Source: Allacma fusca (taxonomy: Eukaryota > Arthropoda > Collembola > Symphypleona > Sminthuridae). Taken from it: a stretch of DNA of 64,000 nucleotides. A program made the translations under genes and the position numbers. The notes under the pieces are model-generated. The model saw only the letters and a program-made list of their open reading frames with translations, did not search any database and had not been told where the DNA came from. Location of the stretch: the NCBI GenBank assembly GCA_947179485.1, contig OX359249.1, forward strand, positions 41,898,250-41,962,249, written 5' to 3'. This document shows positions 53,353 to 63,752 of this stretch, piece by piece. How positions within the stretch are numbered: the stretch's first letter is position 1; every line of letters begins with the position of its first letter.

Positions 53353-56300
53353 TTCGAACGCTCCCTGCTACTCTCGTCCCAGTACTTTACTCCGCCGGGG
53401 CACTTTCACCTACATACATGCATAGTTCCATACTGATTGTGAGTACTAAGAGGAGTTTCCTCTATGAAAGAGTACTACATGAGCTTCGACGACTACCCAA
53501 AGTTCGGGAGTCAGGAACGAGGAAGTAGGAACTGTGGGAAGGCAGATATATGACAAATGGATTTCTCAACTATATCTCTTCACAAGTTATTATTCCCAGG
53601 TCGTCCTCAGCCCTTGCTTTGCCAGTGTGTTTGCATGATCGGTGAGTCTGACTCCTCCGTAGGTACTCTCAATGGGAGTCTTCATATGGAGTAAATGTGT
53701 CGAGGGTGAAAGTGAAACTTTATCTCTCGTTTGTTCCACCTAATCTTCGAGAAGAGGAGTGAAGTGAACGAGTGGGTAGACTAGGTCGTTTCCCTTCAAA
53801 CAACACTCCCTTACATGTCTTCACGCTTGTTACACCAACAGTTCCCAGTATACAGATAGATACACCAACACTAGATATTTGAGGTAGCTAGAGAAAGTTC
53901 CTCCTAAGTTTCTCCACCCGTATGCTCTCACTAGCTAATTTGAATAGTATACACTCAAAATATGCACTCCTTCTACACTTACACGCATGCATATCCACAC
54001 ATACAGTGTTACATATCTATGCGTACTTGCTCGTATGTTCAAGTCTTCTTATCTTTGAAACTTGGGGTTGTTCATGAGCTCCAATACACATATAACCTGC
54101 ATAAGCCTACGTGAGGATGTATCCATCCATAAAAAAATAAGCCTGGGCAAGTATGCGTAGGAATATGTACATACGTACTTTAGTCAGTTAAGAAGTTAAA
54201 TGGAACAGCCTGAAGTGCTCTTAAAAGCAAATTGGATACCAAGTGAAGTGTTAAAAAACGACGGTGAATATACCTCCATGAAATGCAATATTTCAAAATG
54301 CTGTCTTACTTCTTACAAATTTACAAAGCTTTCATATTTGCTGTTAAGATGCTTTTCAGTTTATTCCCATTTACTTCGTAACCAGTGACATACATGTATG
54401 CAGGGGTAAGGGTAGTATGTATGTAGGGGGGAGACAATATGTACATAAAGTGCTCACTTCAGAAACATCGGCGGATATCAATGGTAGGGAAATATGTGCT
54501 CGGGTCGGGAGGACAAGAAAGGAGGCAGACAGGGATGTATTTACTATCTCTGCTCAGTCAGTAGCAAGTATATGTCAAGTGTTGGTAATAGATTTGACGA
54601 CACTGGGCGAGTGCTTGGCAGCACCCATAAAGTCATCCCTCGTACATTCCTCCTTGCACCCCGTCCAAGTTAACTGCTTTCCACTCACTGACTAGGTATA
54701 TTGAGACTATGGCAAAGCACGCATGTTAGACACATCCAGAGTCTCAACAAGGTTACCTTTTCACTTGAGAGTCCTTGATGGCAGCCATGTCAGCATATAT
54801 AACCAGGGAAAGTTTGGTCCACTAGGGAACAGCGCAAAGTGACACACATAAACTTGCTCACGACATTCATGTCTCATAGAAAATGTTACGTATAACTTAA
54901 AATTGAGCTTTTTTTTCTCCCTCCATTGCCAATCCCCCAAGCCAAGTACATATTAAGGAACAGTTTTGAGAGAGAGAAAAAACTCCGCATCTTTTTTTTT
55001 CTCTCGTACAAACTCACGGTTTACCATTATGGCTACTATTAAATGATCCCTTCCAACTTTCCCTCCTGACAAACACTCCAGCACAGTTGTTGAGCTTCAG
55101 GAGAAAATATGAGACTTAAACTGGCTGCGGTTTTTGGTCACAAGAAGTAATATTCCTAATATCCTCCTTCCCTCTACCGCGACCAAATTTTCCCTTTACA
55201 TTCCAACTGTATTCCTTGTAGTTTCAAGCTGCTAGACCTTCAAGTCACTCAAGTCACTCCGTTACTACAACAACACCATCCCCAGCAACTAGTCATTTCC
55301 CACTTTCCTCCAGCCACTTGACTGGAGGAAACTTTTACTTAATTTGTTGACTATTCCGTGAAAACTTATTTTCTTGCCAAATAGATTCATTACCGCAGAG
55401 GAGCCACAGTTGTTTAAATCACTATTTTCCCCCAGACTTATTACTTTTTAGAATTTTACTAGTGTTGTGAAACTAACATTTAGCTTGAGTCAGTGTGATA
55501 AAAAATACTCTCGTTCATGTGCAATTACTTAACATTTAGGGCACAGAGGCATGGAAGGTTACCAATGTCTCTTTTTTCCTCTTTTTTTTTATTACAACCC
55601 ATAAAATTTTTTTTTGGCCTGGGAGACTGAAAAACTAGATGGATTAATGCGGCAGTTGAGCACCATTCCTGATGTGAGATAATACAAAACATAAATAATG
55701 AATTTAAAAACACTTGGATTTATATTGCTACACTGCAAACTCGTTCCACACAACACACCAGCATGTTTATGCCTCATGGCTCATAAAGGCTGATCTTTCC
55801 CATAGAACTCAAGTCATACCAGACTGCATTGATTTCAATTCCAAACAGGGCTAAGAGCCCTGCTTAAACTCATTCCAGCGTTCTATCTCCACTCAGCAAC
55901 CCTACGCCAGTCAGTAATTACAAACTTCAATAACAACATAACATGAGTACACACAGAGACGTATGTAATTGGAGTACATATTCCCGTAGATACTCACTTC
56001 ATAGTCCTTTAAGAGTGTAAATACAACTTTGCATTAGTGCGTTTATGGGGCTGTCAACTACACGGAAAAAGTACCAAACTAAGTGTATCAACTCTGGTCC
56101 TACTTGTAAACCAATGGTAGTTACTCCCTAGGACAAGTTAGTACTTGGAAGGTTGTATTGACAATTGGGTGACAGAGATTCTATTATTATGGACACATTG
56201 AATGCCTTTCCTTGTTAATTTGGTTGTTTACAGCGTCATACTTGGTTGTATTCCACACTCCCCGAGACTGGGCTCTGGAGTGGGAAGAAGTGAGAGAGGA

Positions 56301-57141
56301 CATGTCATGAGTGAACAAGTTATATACATTTTAGCGAGGAGAACGTGAGAAGGAACGTCAAAAGCTGGTTGGTCTGAATCCGTACATTGTTAAAAACGGA
56401 TTCGTTATATTTTTCCCCTCGTCTGCTCCCATATTCTTATGCATTGCGTCTCTACAGACCTCTCCGCTGCTCTCCCATGCATACTGCTCTTTCTACTGCT
56501 TTCTCGCGATCCTTTTTAACTCTCCTTCTTTTTCCTCCTTCCCTCTGTAGACTTCTCATACCCTGCCTTTTTCCTATGTGCAAATAGGACACTATATCTC
56601 TGCACTTGTGTCCCTCTCTCCAATTCACATTGAATTCACATTGTATTCTGGAGTAGGAATGCATACATGTTTTTGTAGATGCCTACACTCGTCTGGATCT
56701 ATCCACCTATATAATTATATAAAGAGTGTTATATAAGTTCCAGCTGGCTAGTATAGGTCCAGCACATGCACTTCATAGGAAGTCTTAAGAGCTGGCGAAG
56801 AGAAGTGAGCTGTAGGAGTGAAGCAGGGCGAGAGGACTTGGAACTATGGGAGTAATGGGTGTACAGTGGGAGCGCTAATAGCTTGGCAGAGACAGTCAGT
56901 ACGAATAGGTTATACTTATGGTATAATGTATAGGTTACTCAGGGAAAGAATTGGAGACTGGAATTTGAGAGACGGCTAAGAGGCTGCTGGCTGGCCGTGA
57001 TGTAAAACGTTGGTAGGTTTCACCCCAAGTGCAGATTCGTGCGGTTCGCCTTCCTGCAGACTAATAGTAAAAGCATGTTTTACCATTTTATACTTTTAGA
57101 AATGTTGAAAAGTGTATTGACTCAGTTGGTTATATCCTGCT

Positions 57142-57161
57142 TGAGAGAGAGAGAGAGAGAG
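57142..57161 (+). repeat. (GA)n tract
   Basis: Ten units. A long CT tract of opposite sense follows 300 bp downstream. Confidence 0.93.
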
Positions 57162-57452
57162 GAAAAAAGAGCGAGATAGAGACGAAGGGCAAGGAGAAAG
57201 AGGATGTTCTTCCATTGGATAAAAATCTGTGTATAATAATTTAAGAGTCTTTTATGAATAGTACAACATGCCTACGCAACCTCAAATAGTCTCATAGATT
57301 TTCTCCAACTTGCCCTATCTGACAGATTGTCAGTTAAATGTTATTTACTCCTGGTGACTTCAACTCCAATATAATACCTTGCACCAAAATATTCCCCCAT
57401 GAAAATTACATCCACGTTTAAATTGCCATATAAATAATACGGAGTTTCAAGG

Positions 57453-57455
<3 letters not shown>

Positions 57456-57493
<38 letters not shown>
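57456..57493 (+). repeat. (CT)n microsatellite
   Basis: About 19 perfect units, among the longest here. Confidence 0.97.
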
Positions 57494-57495
<2 letters not shown>

Positions 57496-58119
57496 ACTCC
57501 TCGAACGCTGCTACAGTTTTTTCGGAGGATTTTCTCTTTAAATTTCCATTTTCATACATGATATCATTCATACTCTCTGCTGGCCGTAAGTAAGCTATTG
57601 TGTTCTCTCCTCACTCTATCTCTCTCACTCAATCTCTTTCTCCACGGCTGGCTGTATCTTTGACTAAATTTTTTATAAAATCTGGAATTAGACTTGCTTT
57701 ATCTTTTCATATGTCCTCCTCCAGACCCTGGCATCCCTACAGCCTCTCAGTCCTCATGGTATGTGAGCACTCATAGTGTTTCCCTATCCTCCGCTCTGAC
57801 TAGACTTGTCAGTGTCTACAGTATGAATAATGTATTCACATTGTGGGCATACAAAGTATTGTTCCGGTATGCTTCCACAATGTACACTGAAGAGCATGGA
57901 GCTACATACGGGTCCAGCGAAGTGTGTGAGTGTGGTGGGACCTTCTGAATCACTGTGAACATTCGACTGAAGTTGATCGATTGGTTCGGTAATATGTGGG
58001 GAGCATATTACCCTCGGAATTATGAATTAGTTTCGGAGGATACAGCAGCAGTCCATAGATGTGTGCCTTTAGAAGGGGCGTACGTAGCGTATAAAGCATT
58101 TGAAAGCCTCACAGCTGCA

Positions 58120-58166
58120 GATATACATATATATAGATAGATATATATACACACACACATACACAT
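58120..58166 (+). repeat. Compound AT/GATA/AC simple repeat
   Basis: atatacatatatatagatag leads into atatatatacacacacacat, an alternating purine-pyrimidine patchwork. Confidence 0.85.
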
Positions 58167-58979
58167 CAAATTCAAGTTGATGTATCGTGTATAATTACGT
58201 ATGTACTGCTTGCAGTGGGTGTTGCATGCATCCATGTAATGTCAGATCACGCAGAGGAGCTCAAGGTAATATTGGAAAAGATTCCGAGGGAAGTTGGATG
58301 GGAGATGAGCGTGCGTATATTTTTTGAGTTGAATTCAAGGTAATTGCGTTGAAAATTAATAGCCTGGCTTATATTTCTATATTTGTTGGTTGGCAAAGAG
58401 CTCACTGAAGAGGGGGAAACTTCAAGTCTCAACTGTTGGGAAAGTCTCTGAGGTCCCCGATGGATTCACACTTTTGTGAAAATCTCTTTATTCTATCTTT
58501 ATTTCTGACTGTGTGTGAGATACGAGGAGAATTACATGGTCTATGTAACATGTACAGAACACAATGCTCGGCGAACAAAGGCTTGGGTTTACACTATAAT
58601 AGTAGCTTTCAAGCAGGCCGTAGAGCACAAGTAAATGTGTGCATATAAGAGCCTCAGAGCAAAGACAGCAAGCCTTTGAGGAGAGAGAGGACGAGGAGCC
58701 CCACTTAACTCCAGTGTGTGAATGTGCATATTATTGAGTGGGATAATTTACTGGGTGTGCATATTGTAGTGTGTTATGTATCTACATATTCAAGAGCCCG
58801 ACTACCCGGAGCTCCTCGTATACACACCCATGCATAAAGACATTTGGGGTTGGCGGGTAAAATGGAGAGACGGATTATGTGCATTGATGCGACGAGATGA
58901 ATTAACGTCTGAAAGAGGAAATATTCGGAGGAGGAGGAGGATTAAGACAAATAATGAGGTAGTCAGGGGAAAAGGAGGA

Positions 58980-59060
58980 CGCAACTAATCTAATGAGTTT
59001 AATCATTAATTTACTGCGACCCTCGTTTCGGCAAATCACATTATGGTGTCTGCATTTGAA
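58980..59060. promoter_or_regulatory. TAAT-motif cluster
   Basis: ctaatctaatgagtttaatc and attaattta place five TAAT/ATTA cores within about 35 bp, followed by GC-balanced unique DNA. It is a candidate homeodomain-binding cluster by motif content only. Confidence 0.15.
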
Positions 59061-59200
59061 TTCTTGCCACGTCGACTCCAATTCATCCCTCACAGTCATA
59101 TCTCAACTCTCCGTTTTGCCATGGAATAAGAACTTGTGAGAGGAAAAAAAATTCTCCAATTCTATATTCTATTTAATGATATCAGATATCAGGTCTCAAG

Positions 59201-59204
<4 letters not shown>

Positions 59205-59244
<40 letters not shown>

Positions 59245-59246
59245 TC
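59205..59246 (+). repeat. (CT)n microsatellite
   Basis: About 19 units after T5, then ccctctc. Confidence 0.97.
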
Positions 59247-61594
59247 ATTTTTTTCTCTCACTCTCTTCCCAAAGCTCAAATTCATGCACATGGGGAAAGG
59301 AAATGCAAAACAGACTTTTATGCTCACACATGGAACTTACCTTGTGAAATTTGCAACAAGGAGCTTGGATTCTATACTTTCTCCCTATTTTCTCTCAGGG
59401 TTTTTTTTTCTATCACAGTCACCCGCCTAGTTGTCTAATCTGTCTCCTCATCTTGTACAAGTTGAATGCCGAAAAGGAGCTTCAAGAGCCCTAGAACCTT
59501 GTTGACTTTCATTTGAGATTTTTCCCCGTGAATATGAAGTGCCTTCTTTTAAAAACCTAATGTCTACAACATTTCCAATTCAAATGGATTTTCCCAGGAC
59601 TTATCTCATCCAAAAATCAACGCTGTCAATAATAAACCTGTAAGAACTAAAACTTAGAATTTTCCCTTCCTTCCATGCCCAAAATAAAATCAGATAAAAA
59701 GTTCCTTCTACTTCATCTCTCAGTGAAAGAGTCACCACCCGGTTTGATCCTATTTAACCTGATACAATGGAATCTAAAGTTTACAATGTATTGGGAAATA
59801 AGTCAGAAAAAAAAGATGTATTCTTTGAGCCCGTTATCCCGATACAATTAGAAATTGAACTTGTCTTTAACCATAAGTTTTGTAAGCACCCGTCCTAACT
59901 GTGGTTCCAAGAAGGAGAGTCACACAAACTCCGTGCATTAGCTAATTGATAAATAAATGAAAACTTTGTGAGTCAAAGAGGAAGGAAGAAACCATAGATG
60001 GAGAAGTCTAAGAAAAAGTTAGTGAACCACGAGCTAGTATTTATTTATAGAAGGGGTACAGGAATGAGCTGAGCAGTAAAAAGAAAAACGGAGATAAGGG
60101 AAGGTCTTTCAAATAGATATAAAAAGGGAAAAAATAATTCAACCGCTGAGATACACAGATATGTTCGTATTTTTTTTTTTTTGCAAGATGAAGAGAGATC
60201 ACTCAGACCTCACGATCAAAGAAACTTCTTCCAGGTTAAAATGTCAAGTGAAGTTAGTCCTAAGATGGATGGCTAGTCTTCAAAGGTCACTGGAAATGTA
60301 CAAAAGGGAGGAAAAGTTGAGTATTTACTTTCAAAAAAATATATCTCCTGTCCCTTTTCCCTACTTCCAAGAACAAGCTACATCATAGCTGATCATCTTC
60401 GTACCTACATATGTACCTACAGAGCAGTATGCTCCTAATCCGATAGAGTATCCTAGGAGCGTATGCTTACATATAGATACAGAAACGTACTCCGTACAGG
60501 GTTCCTTCAGATAACCACTAAACGTTGTGGAGGGTAAACTTGTTCCGAAATTCTCAGACTCAGGAACATTCATTCCAACTGCCTGCAAGTTACCTCTCCG
60601 TAATCTATTTTCGGATCGTCTATTCCCACCCACATACAAACACACAGAAACATAAACGTCCATTCACAAGCTCACATATCTATATATATACACCTACATA
60701 ATATATTTATAGTAATAATGGGGTTTAATGGATGATACGGCCTAACAACCCAAGCGTTTTTCTTATTCATTACATATCCATTTAGAAGTATAAATTTTTC
60801 TGGAGTGACAGAAAACACATTCTACCATGAGGTTACGCTTACCTGAGAGTGGAGAAGAAAACATTCCCCTAAAAATACACAACCCACTGCATTAGTAATG
60901 TACACTGTAAGCCTGAGCTGTCATAACTGACCGGGTCTGTCAGAAGTGTAACCTTGGGAAAGAAATGAAACGGTTTAGTTGACAGGAACAATTCATGGTA
61001 ACAGATCTGTGTTCCCCCACGCAGTATTTATTACAGCATCTATCAGTATTCATCCGTTGTCACTTGACGACTGGATCGAAGCTGCCAAGCAAGCCTGTCG
61101 TACATACGAGTATCTATTTCTCCGCTGACCCCAGTCAGAGACACGGACGTGGGGAGAATTGTAGAAATAGTACCTGTAATAGTTGTGTGAGTTGTGTGTG
61201 TGGCACAGTCTGGATTTGTGTTTAGGTGTTGCCCCGTGTAGTTGTTCTTCTGTGATTAACCTCACCTTTGAAATGAGTGAGCCTCTGCGAGTGTCACATT
61301 TGGTGACATGAGATGACAAAATGGTGGTTTCTGTGGTATCATTTACAACTTACGCACGCACACCACAACATGTCCACAACTGAAGGAGTTGCGGATCAAA
61401 GGTTGGTAATAATTAGTATCGACTTGGTCTACTCACAGACTCCGTCAATGTGTACCTTGGCCCTCAACATATTATGCACTAGCCCCAGACTCAGTGCACA
61501 TTCCCCATGGTCTCAGTATAAAGTGGGATGATAAGTCAACTGATGATGTACTTAGCTGGGTACTTGTGTGAGATTCGCGGTTTTTCTCCAGGCC

Positions 61595-61641
61595 ATGTGT
61601 GTGTGTGTGTGTGTGTGTGCGTATGTGTGTGTGCGTATGTG
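61595..61641 (+). repeat. (TG)n microsatellite with CGTA interruptions
   Basis: About 12 perfect TG units, then two tgcgtatgtg interruptions; fully alternating purine-pyrimidine. Confidence 0.95.
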
Positions 61642-61879
61642 CGGACGTGCGGTGAGGTACTAACTACGGATTCTGTACTAACTAGTAATAGCTAGGACCA
61701 ACTGCTATTTAGGCTCTGTGCAGAGCTCGTGAGTGCGTCCGTTGTTACTACTTGCAGAGAGCGGAGAGGCACTTGTCTCTTTGGCTCCTTTGGCTTTATA
61801 CTTTCCATATATATATAGTTTATTAAATTACAGAGGCCCAGGAAATCGTAGGGAGAGAGACAGAGAGTGGGAGAGATTA

Positions 61880-62240
61880 TGGTATTAACCTTAGCGTTGA
61901 TTTAGACTCGGGAGGACTGACAGTGAAAATGGAAGAGACTGTCGTTGGGTTCAGATTACTTTGATGCATTAGGAGTGGCGGAGTTGACCCGATTGAAGTT
62001 TATGATTTTCCTGGCTGCTGGTTATTTGATGACATTGTAATTAGGAGGAATTTCCAGGCTGAAACTCAATATTATGGAGGGTCTCAAAAGGTGCTTAATG
62101 AGGCGGGCTCACAAGCAATATTTGTGCTTGGCACAGCAATTTAGCCAAAAGAGGATTTCCCTGCTTCTCCCTCCTGCCCATGGTGCTTAATCATTAAAAA
62201 ATTACCGAAACGGTGTAATTAACGGAGTAATTATTGTCAT
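61880..62240. promoter_or_regulatory. Candidate cis-regulatory element rich in TAAT motifs
   Basis: This is microsatellite-free DNA 1.2-1.6 kb upstream of the terminal exons. It has TAAT/ATTA cores in tgtaattaggagg, gcttaatgaggc, gcttaatcattaaa, tgtaattaacgg and gtaattattg, plus caagcaatatttgtgcttgg with its imperfect dyad. Homeodomain proteins bind TAAT cores, which is established. That this stretch is an enhancer is my inference from motif clustering only; it has no open frame of note. Confidence 0.2.
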
Positions 62241-63297
62241 TTGACTTGCTTCACAGTATATTTGACACGGTATTTCATTGCGTTGGCTGGTACTCTCTTT
62301 TTCCCGCTCCCCAGAACTCTACTCCTGGCTCTCTTTACATACAAAAGCTTCTCCATTGCTTTTATCTCGGCACTCGTCTGCAAAGAGCCTCCACTAGCAA
62401 GCAGTAAAGGGAATCATGATTACTCATCAAATTACTCCGAGTTGCTGGCGTGGGTAGAATGGGAGGCTGGAACTTGGAAAAAAAGTAAATGAATGAGCTG
62501 ATGTAATTTATACGTTGGAATCAGAATAAAATTCAATTTAATTTTCAAAGGAAAATAATATAAAAAGAGTACGATTTTGAGGAATTCCTATAGGCATGTG
62601 TAAGTCGTCTCATCAATAACATAAAGTGATCAAAGGGAATAGGATGATTGGATTTTTTTTCCCCACGTTTCTCTACACCACCCCCCCCCCGCCCCCTCGT
62701 CAGGGGACGCCACGCAGTAGGTAGGATCTTGGATGAATAGACAGAGGAAGAGACAGGCCGATGAGAGCAGGATGAGGAAAATAACAAACAGAATCGAGGT
62801 CTGAGCAGGGAGTCATGTGATTGATCAGGATGGGTGCATATATTGTCAACTTGTTATCTATAAGTGACACAAGGGAAATAAAATAAAAAAAGAATCAGAA
62901 AAGAATTTTTCAAGCATTAAAAATTGAAATGCTTCCAGGAAGAGAATTTTATTTGTCGGTTCGATGAAATCGCTAAAATTGAGCCTTTCACGCCAATGGC
63001 AATGTGGCAAAGGAGCACCCTCAAAAAATTCCTTTTGATTTGAATTTAGTCATGTACGTCGGAGAAACCCACACGGACCACATAACCAGCAATATCCCTC
63101 CTGTTGAAAACGACAACGCCTTCCCTAAAACAATGTTTCCTTTCACTAGCCCTATACAATTCTAGATACATGCTACATTTCAAAAGGAAATAAATCAGGC
63201 AAACGGAATAAAAAAAGGGGAGAGAAAAGTCTACGCTGGGAAAAATGAAGGGAAGAAAAACAGTCTTCTTCTTTCCGAAGGTTTTCACTTTTTTTTC
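62241..63297. other. Upstream flank or intron of the terminal gene
   Basis: No exon recognised. An 83-codon frame at 62241-62492 is hydrophobic in its first half (CFTVYLTRYFIALAGTLFF) but shows no acceptor. It could be chance. AT-rich sequence at 62860-63010 has no features. Confidence 0.5.
62681..62696 (+). repeat. Poly-C tract C10-G-C5
   Basis: The minus strand reads G5-C-G10 followed by T-GG. It holds enough guanine runs to be a candidate G-quadruplex. Confidence 0.9.
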
Positions 63298-63358
63298 CTC
63301 TCTTCTCTCTCTCTCTCTCTCTCTTCTCACTGCCTTTTCTCTCTCTCTCTTCATACTG

Positions 63359-63392
<34 letters not shown>
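63298..63392 (+). repeat. (CT)n cluster, three interrupted tracts, next to the terminal gene
   Basis: Three CT runs are separated by short breaks (ttctcactgcctttt and ttcatactgttt). The last run merges into the candidate acceptor at 63397, so it may serve as an extended polypyrimidine tract. Confidence 0.9.
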
Positions 63393-63394
<2 letters not shown>

Positions 63395-63398
63395 ACAG

Positions 63399-63415
63399 TT
63401 TCCCCTCTGAAAATG
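63399..63415 (+). CDS. Candidate 17-nt microexon of the terminal gene
   Basis: A long pyrimidine run ends in cttctcacag (AG at 63397-63398), an excellent acceptor. Seventeen bases later there is a usable donor (AATG|GTATGA). Read as T|TTC|CCC|TCT|GAA|AAT|G, it encodes FPSEN, and its last G joins the AC of the exon at 63488 to make GAC (Asp), so the frame is kept. The following intron would be 72 bp and contains in-frame stops. The upstream exon would have to end with two leftover bases; I did not find it. The alternative is that this is simply part of the long intron before 63488. Confidence 0.35.
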
Positions 63416-63487
63416 GTATGAACGGCTTGAGGAGAAAAATAGGGATTATTTGAGGTTCGTTATAGAGGATAAAAACTTTTCTTTCAG
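63416..63487 (+). other. Possible 72-bp intron between microexon and next exon
   Basis: This stretch is bounded by GTATGA and ttttctttcag and has a TGA immediately in frame after the donor. It exists as a separate intron only if the 17-nt microexon is real; otherwise it is the 3' end of a longer intron. Confidence 0.35.
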
Positions 63488-63601
63488 ACAATTTGATTAG
63501 CTTAATCCAAAAGTTAGCTAAAAGCGGGTTCGTTACCCCTAACAATGTTCGTCGATGGTGGAGAGTTTCCCGACGAGATGATCGAGATGATAAAGAGTGT
63601 G
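63488..63601 (+). CDS. Internal coding exon of the same unknown gene
   Basis: This 114-nt exon follows acceptor acttttctttcag (AG at 63486-63487) and ends at donor G|GTCAGT. It starts with AC, the end of a split codon, then has 37 full codons and one leftover G. That G plus the GA opening the next exon makes GGA (Gly), so the two exons are in phase. The other two frames stop within the first 15 bp. The peptide begins NLISLIQKLAKSGFVTPNNV, which looks like a short amphipathic helix, followed by RRWWRVSRRDDRDDKEC, a basic-aromatic then charged stretch. If the downstream intron is retained, translation ends 30 codons later at the TAA of 63688-63690. The product and its cellular role are unknown to me; the exon call rests on splice signals, phase match and single-frame openness. 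Confidence 0.75.
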
Positions 63602-63752
63602 GTCAGTGTAAAATAATAGGATTTATCACTCCTTACATATGTTTGACTTTCACATCGCAAGAGGTGCTCTGGGTCCAAGTCTTAGAATAAGTTCCACTTG
63701 GGAAGGAAACTTGTGACCATGATGTTTAATCTGGAATTTGTTTTATCTACAG
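63602..63752 (+). other. Short GT-AG intron (151 bp)
   Basis: Donor GTCAGT and acceptor ttttatctacag bound a 151-bp, AT-rich stretch. The frame of the preceding exon stops inside it at 63688-63690, supporting removal by splicing. Another GT at 63606 (GTGTAA) would shift the frame of the next exon, so 63602 is the phase-consistent donor. Confidence 0.7.

Larger units (their letters stand above)
53057..61879. other. Non-coding region
   Basis: Unique DNA with listed microsatellites. A T14 run at about 60170-60183 followed by gcaag and a 60-codon open stretch resembles a weak acceptor plus exon, but the donor and phase are undetermined. Confidence 0.6.

Noticed and set aside
60161..60388. 75-codon frame after a T14 run, possible exon (KMKRDHSDLTIKETSS)
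   Set aside because: The acceptor is GCAAG rather than CAG, and the donor choice and phase to 63399/63488 cannot be tied together.
62241..62492. Frame with a hydrophobic segment (FIALAGTLFFPLPRTLLLAL)
   Set aside because: A single hydrophobic stretch in pyrimidine-rich DNA is common by chance; no acceptor was found.
63046..63396. 116-codon minus-strand frame rich in Arg-Glu
   Set aside because: It starts in the (CT)n cluster read backwards as RERERE; it overlaps the acceptor region of the + strand gene.
63488..63550. Faint resemblance of NLISLIQKLAKSGFVTP to a potassium-channel cytoplasmic segment
   Set aside because: It needs a gap and the match stops within 20 residues; the following sequence is unrelated. 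It is not enough for a name.
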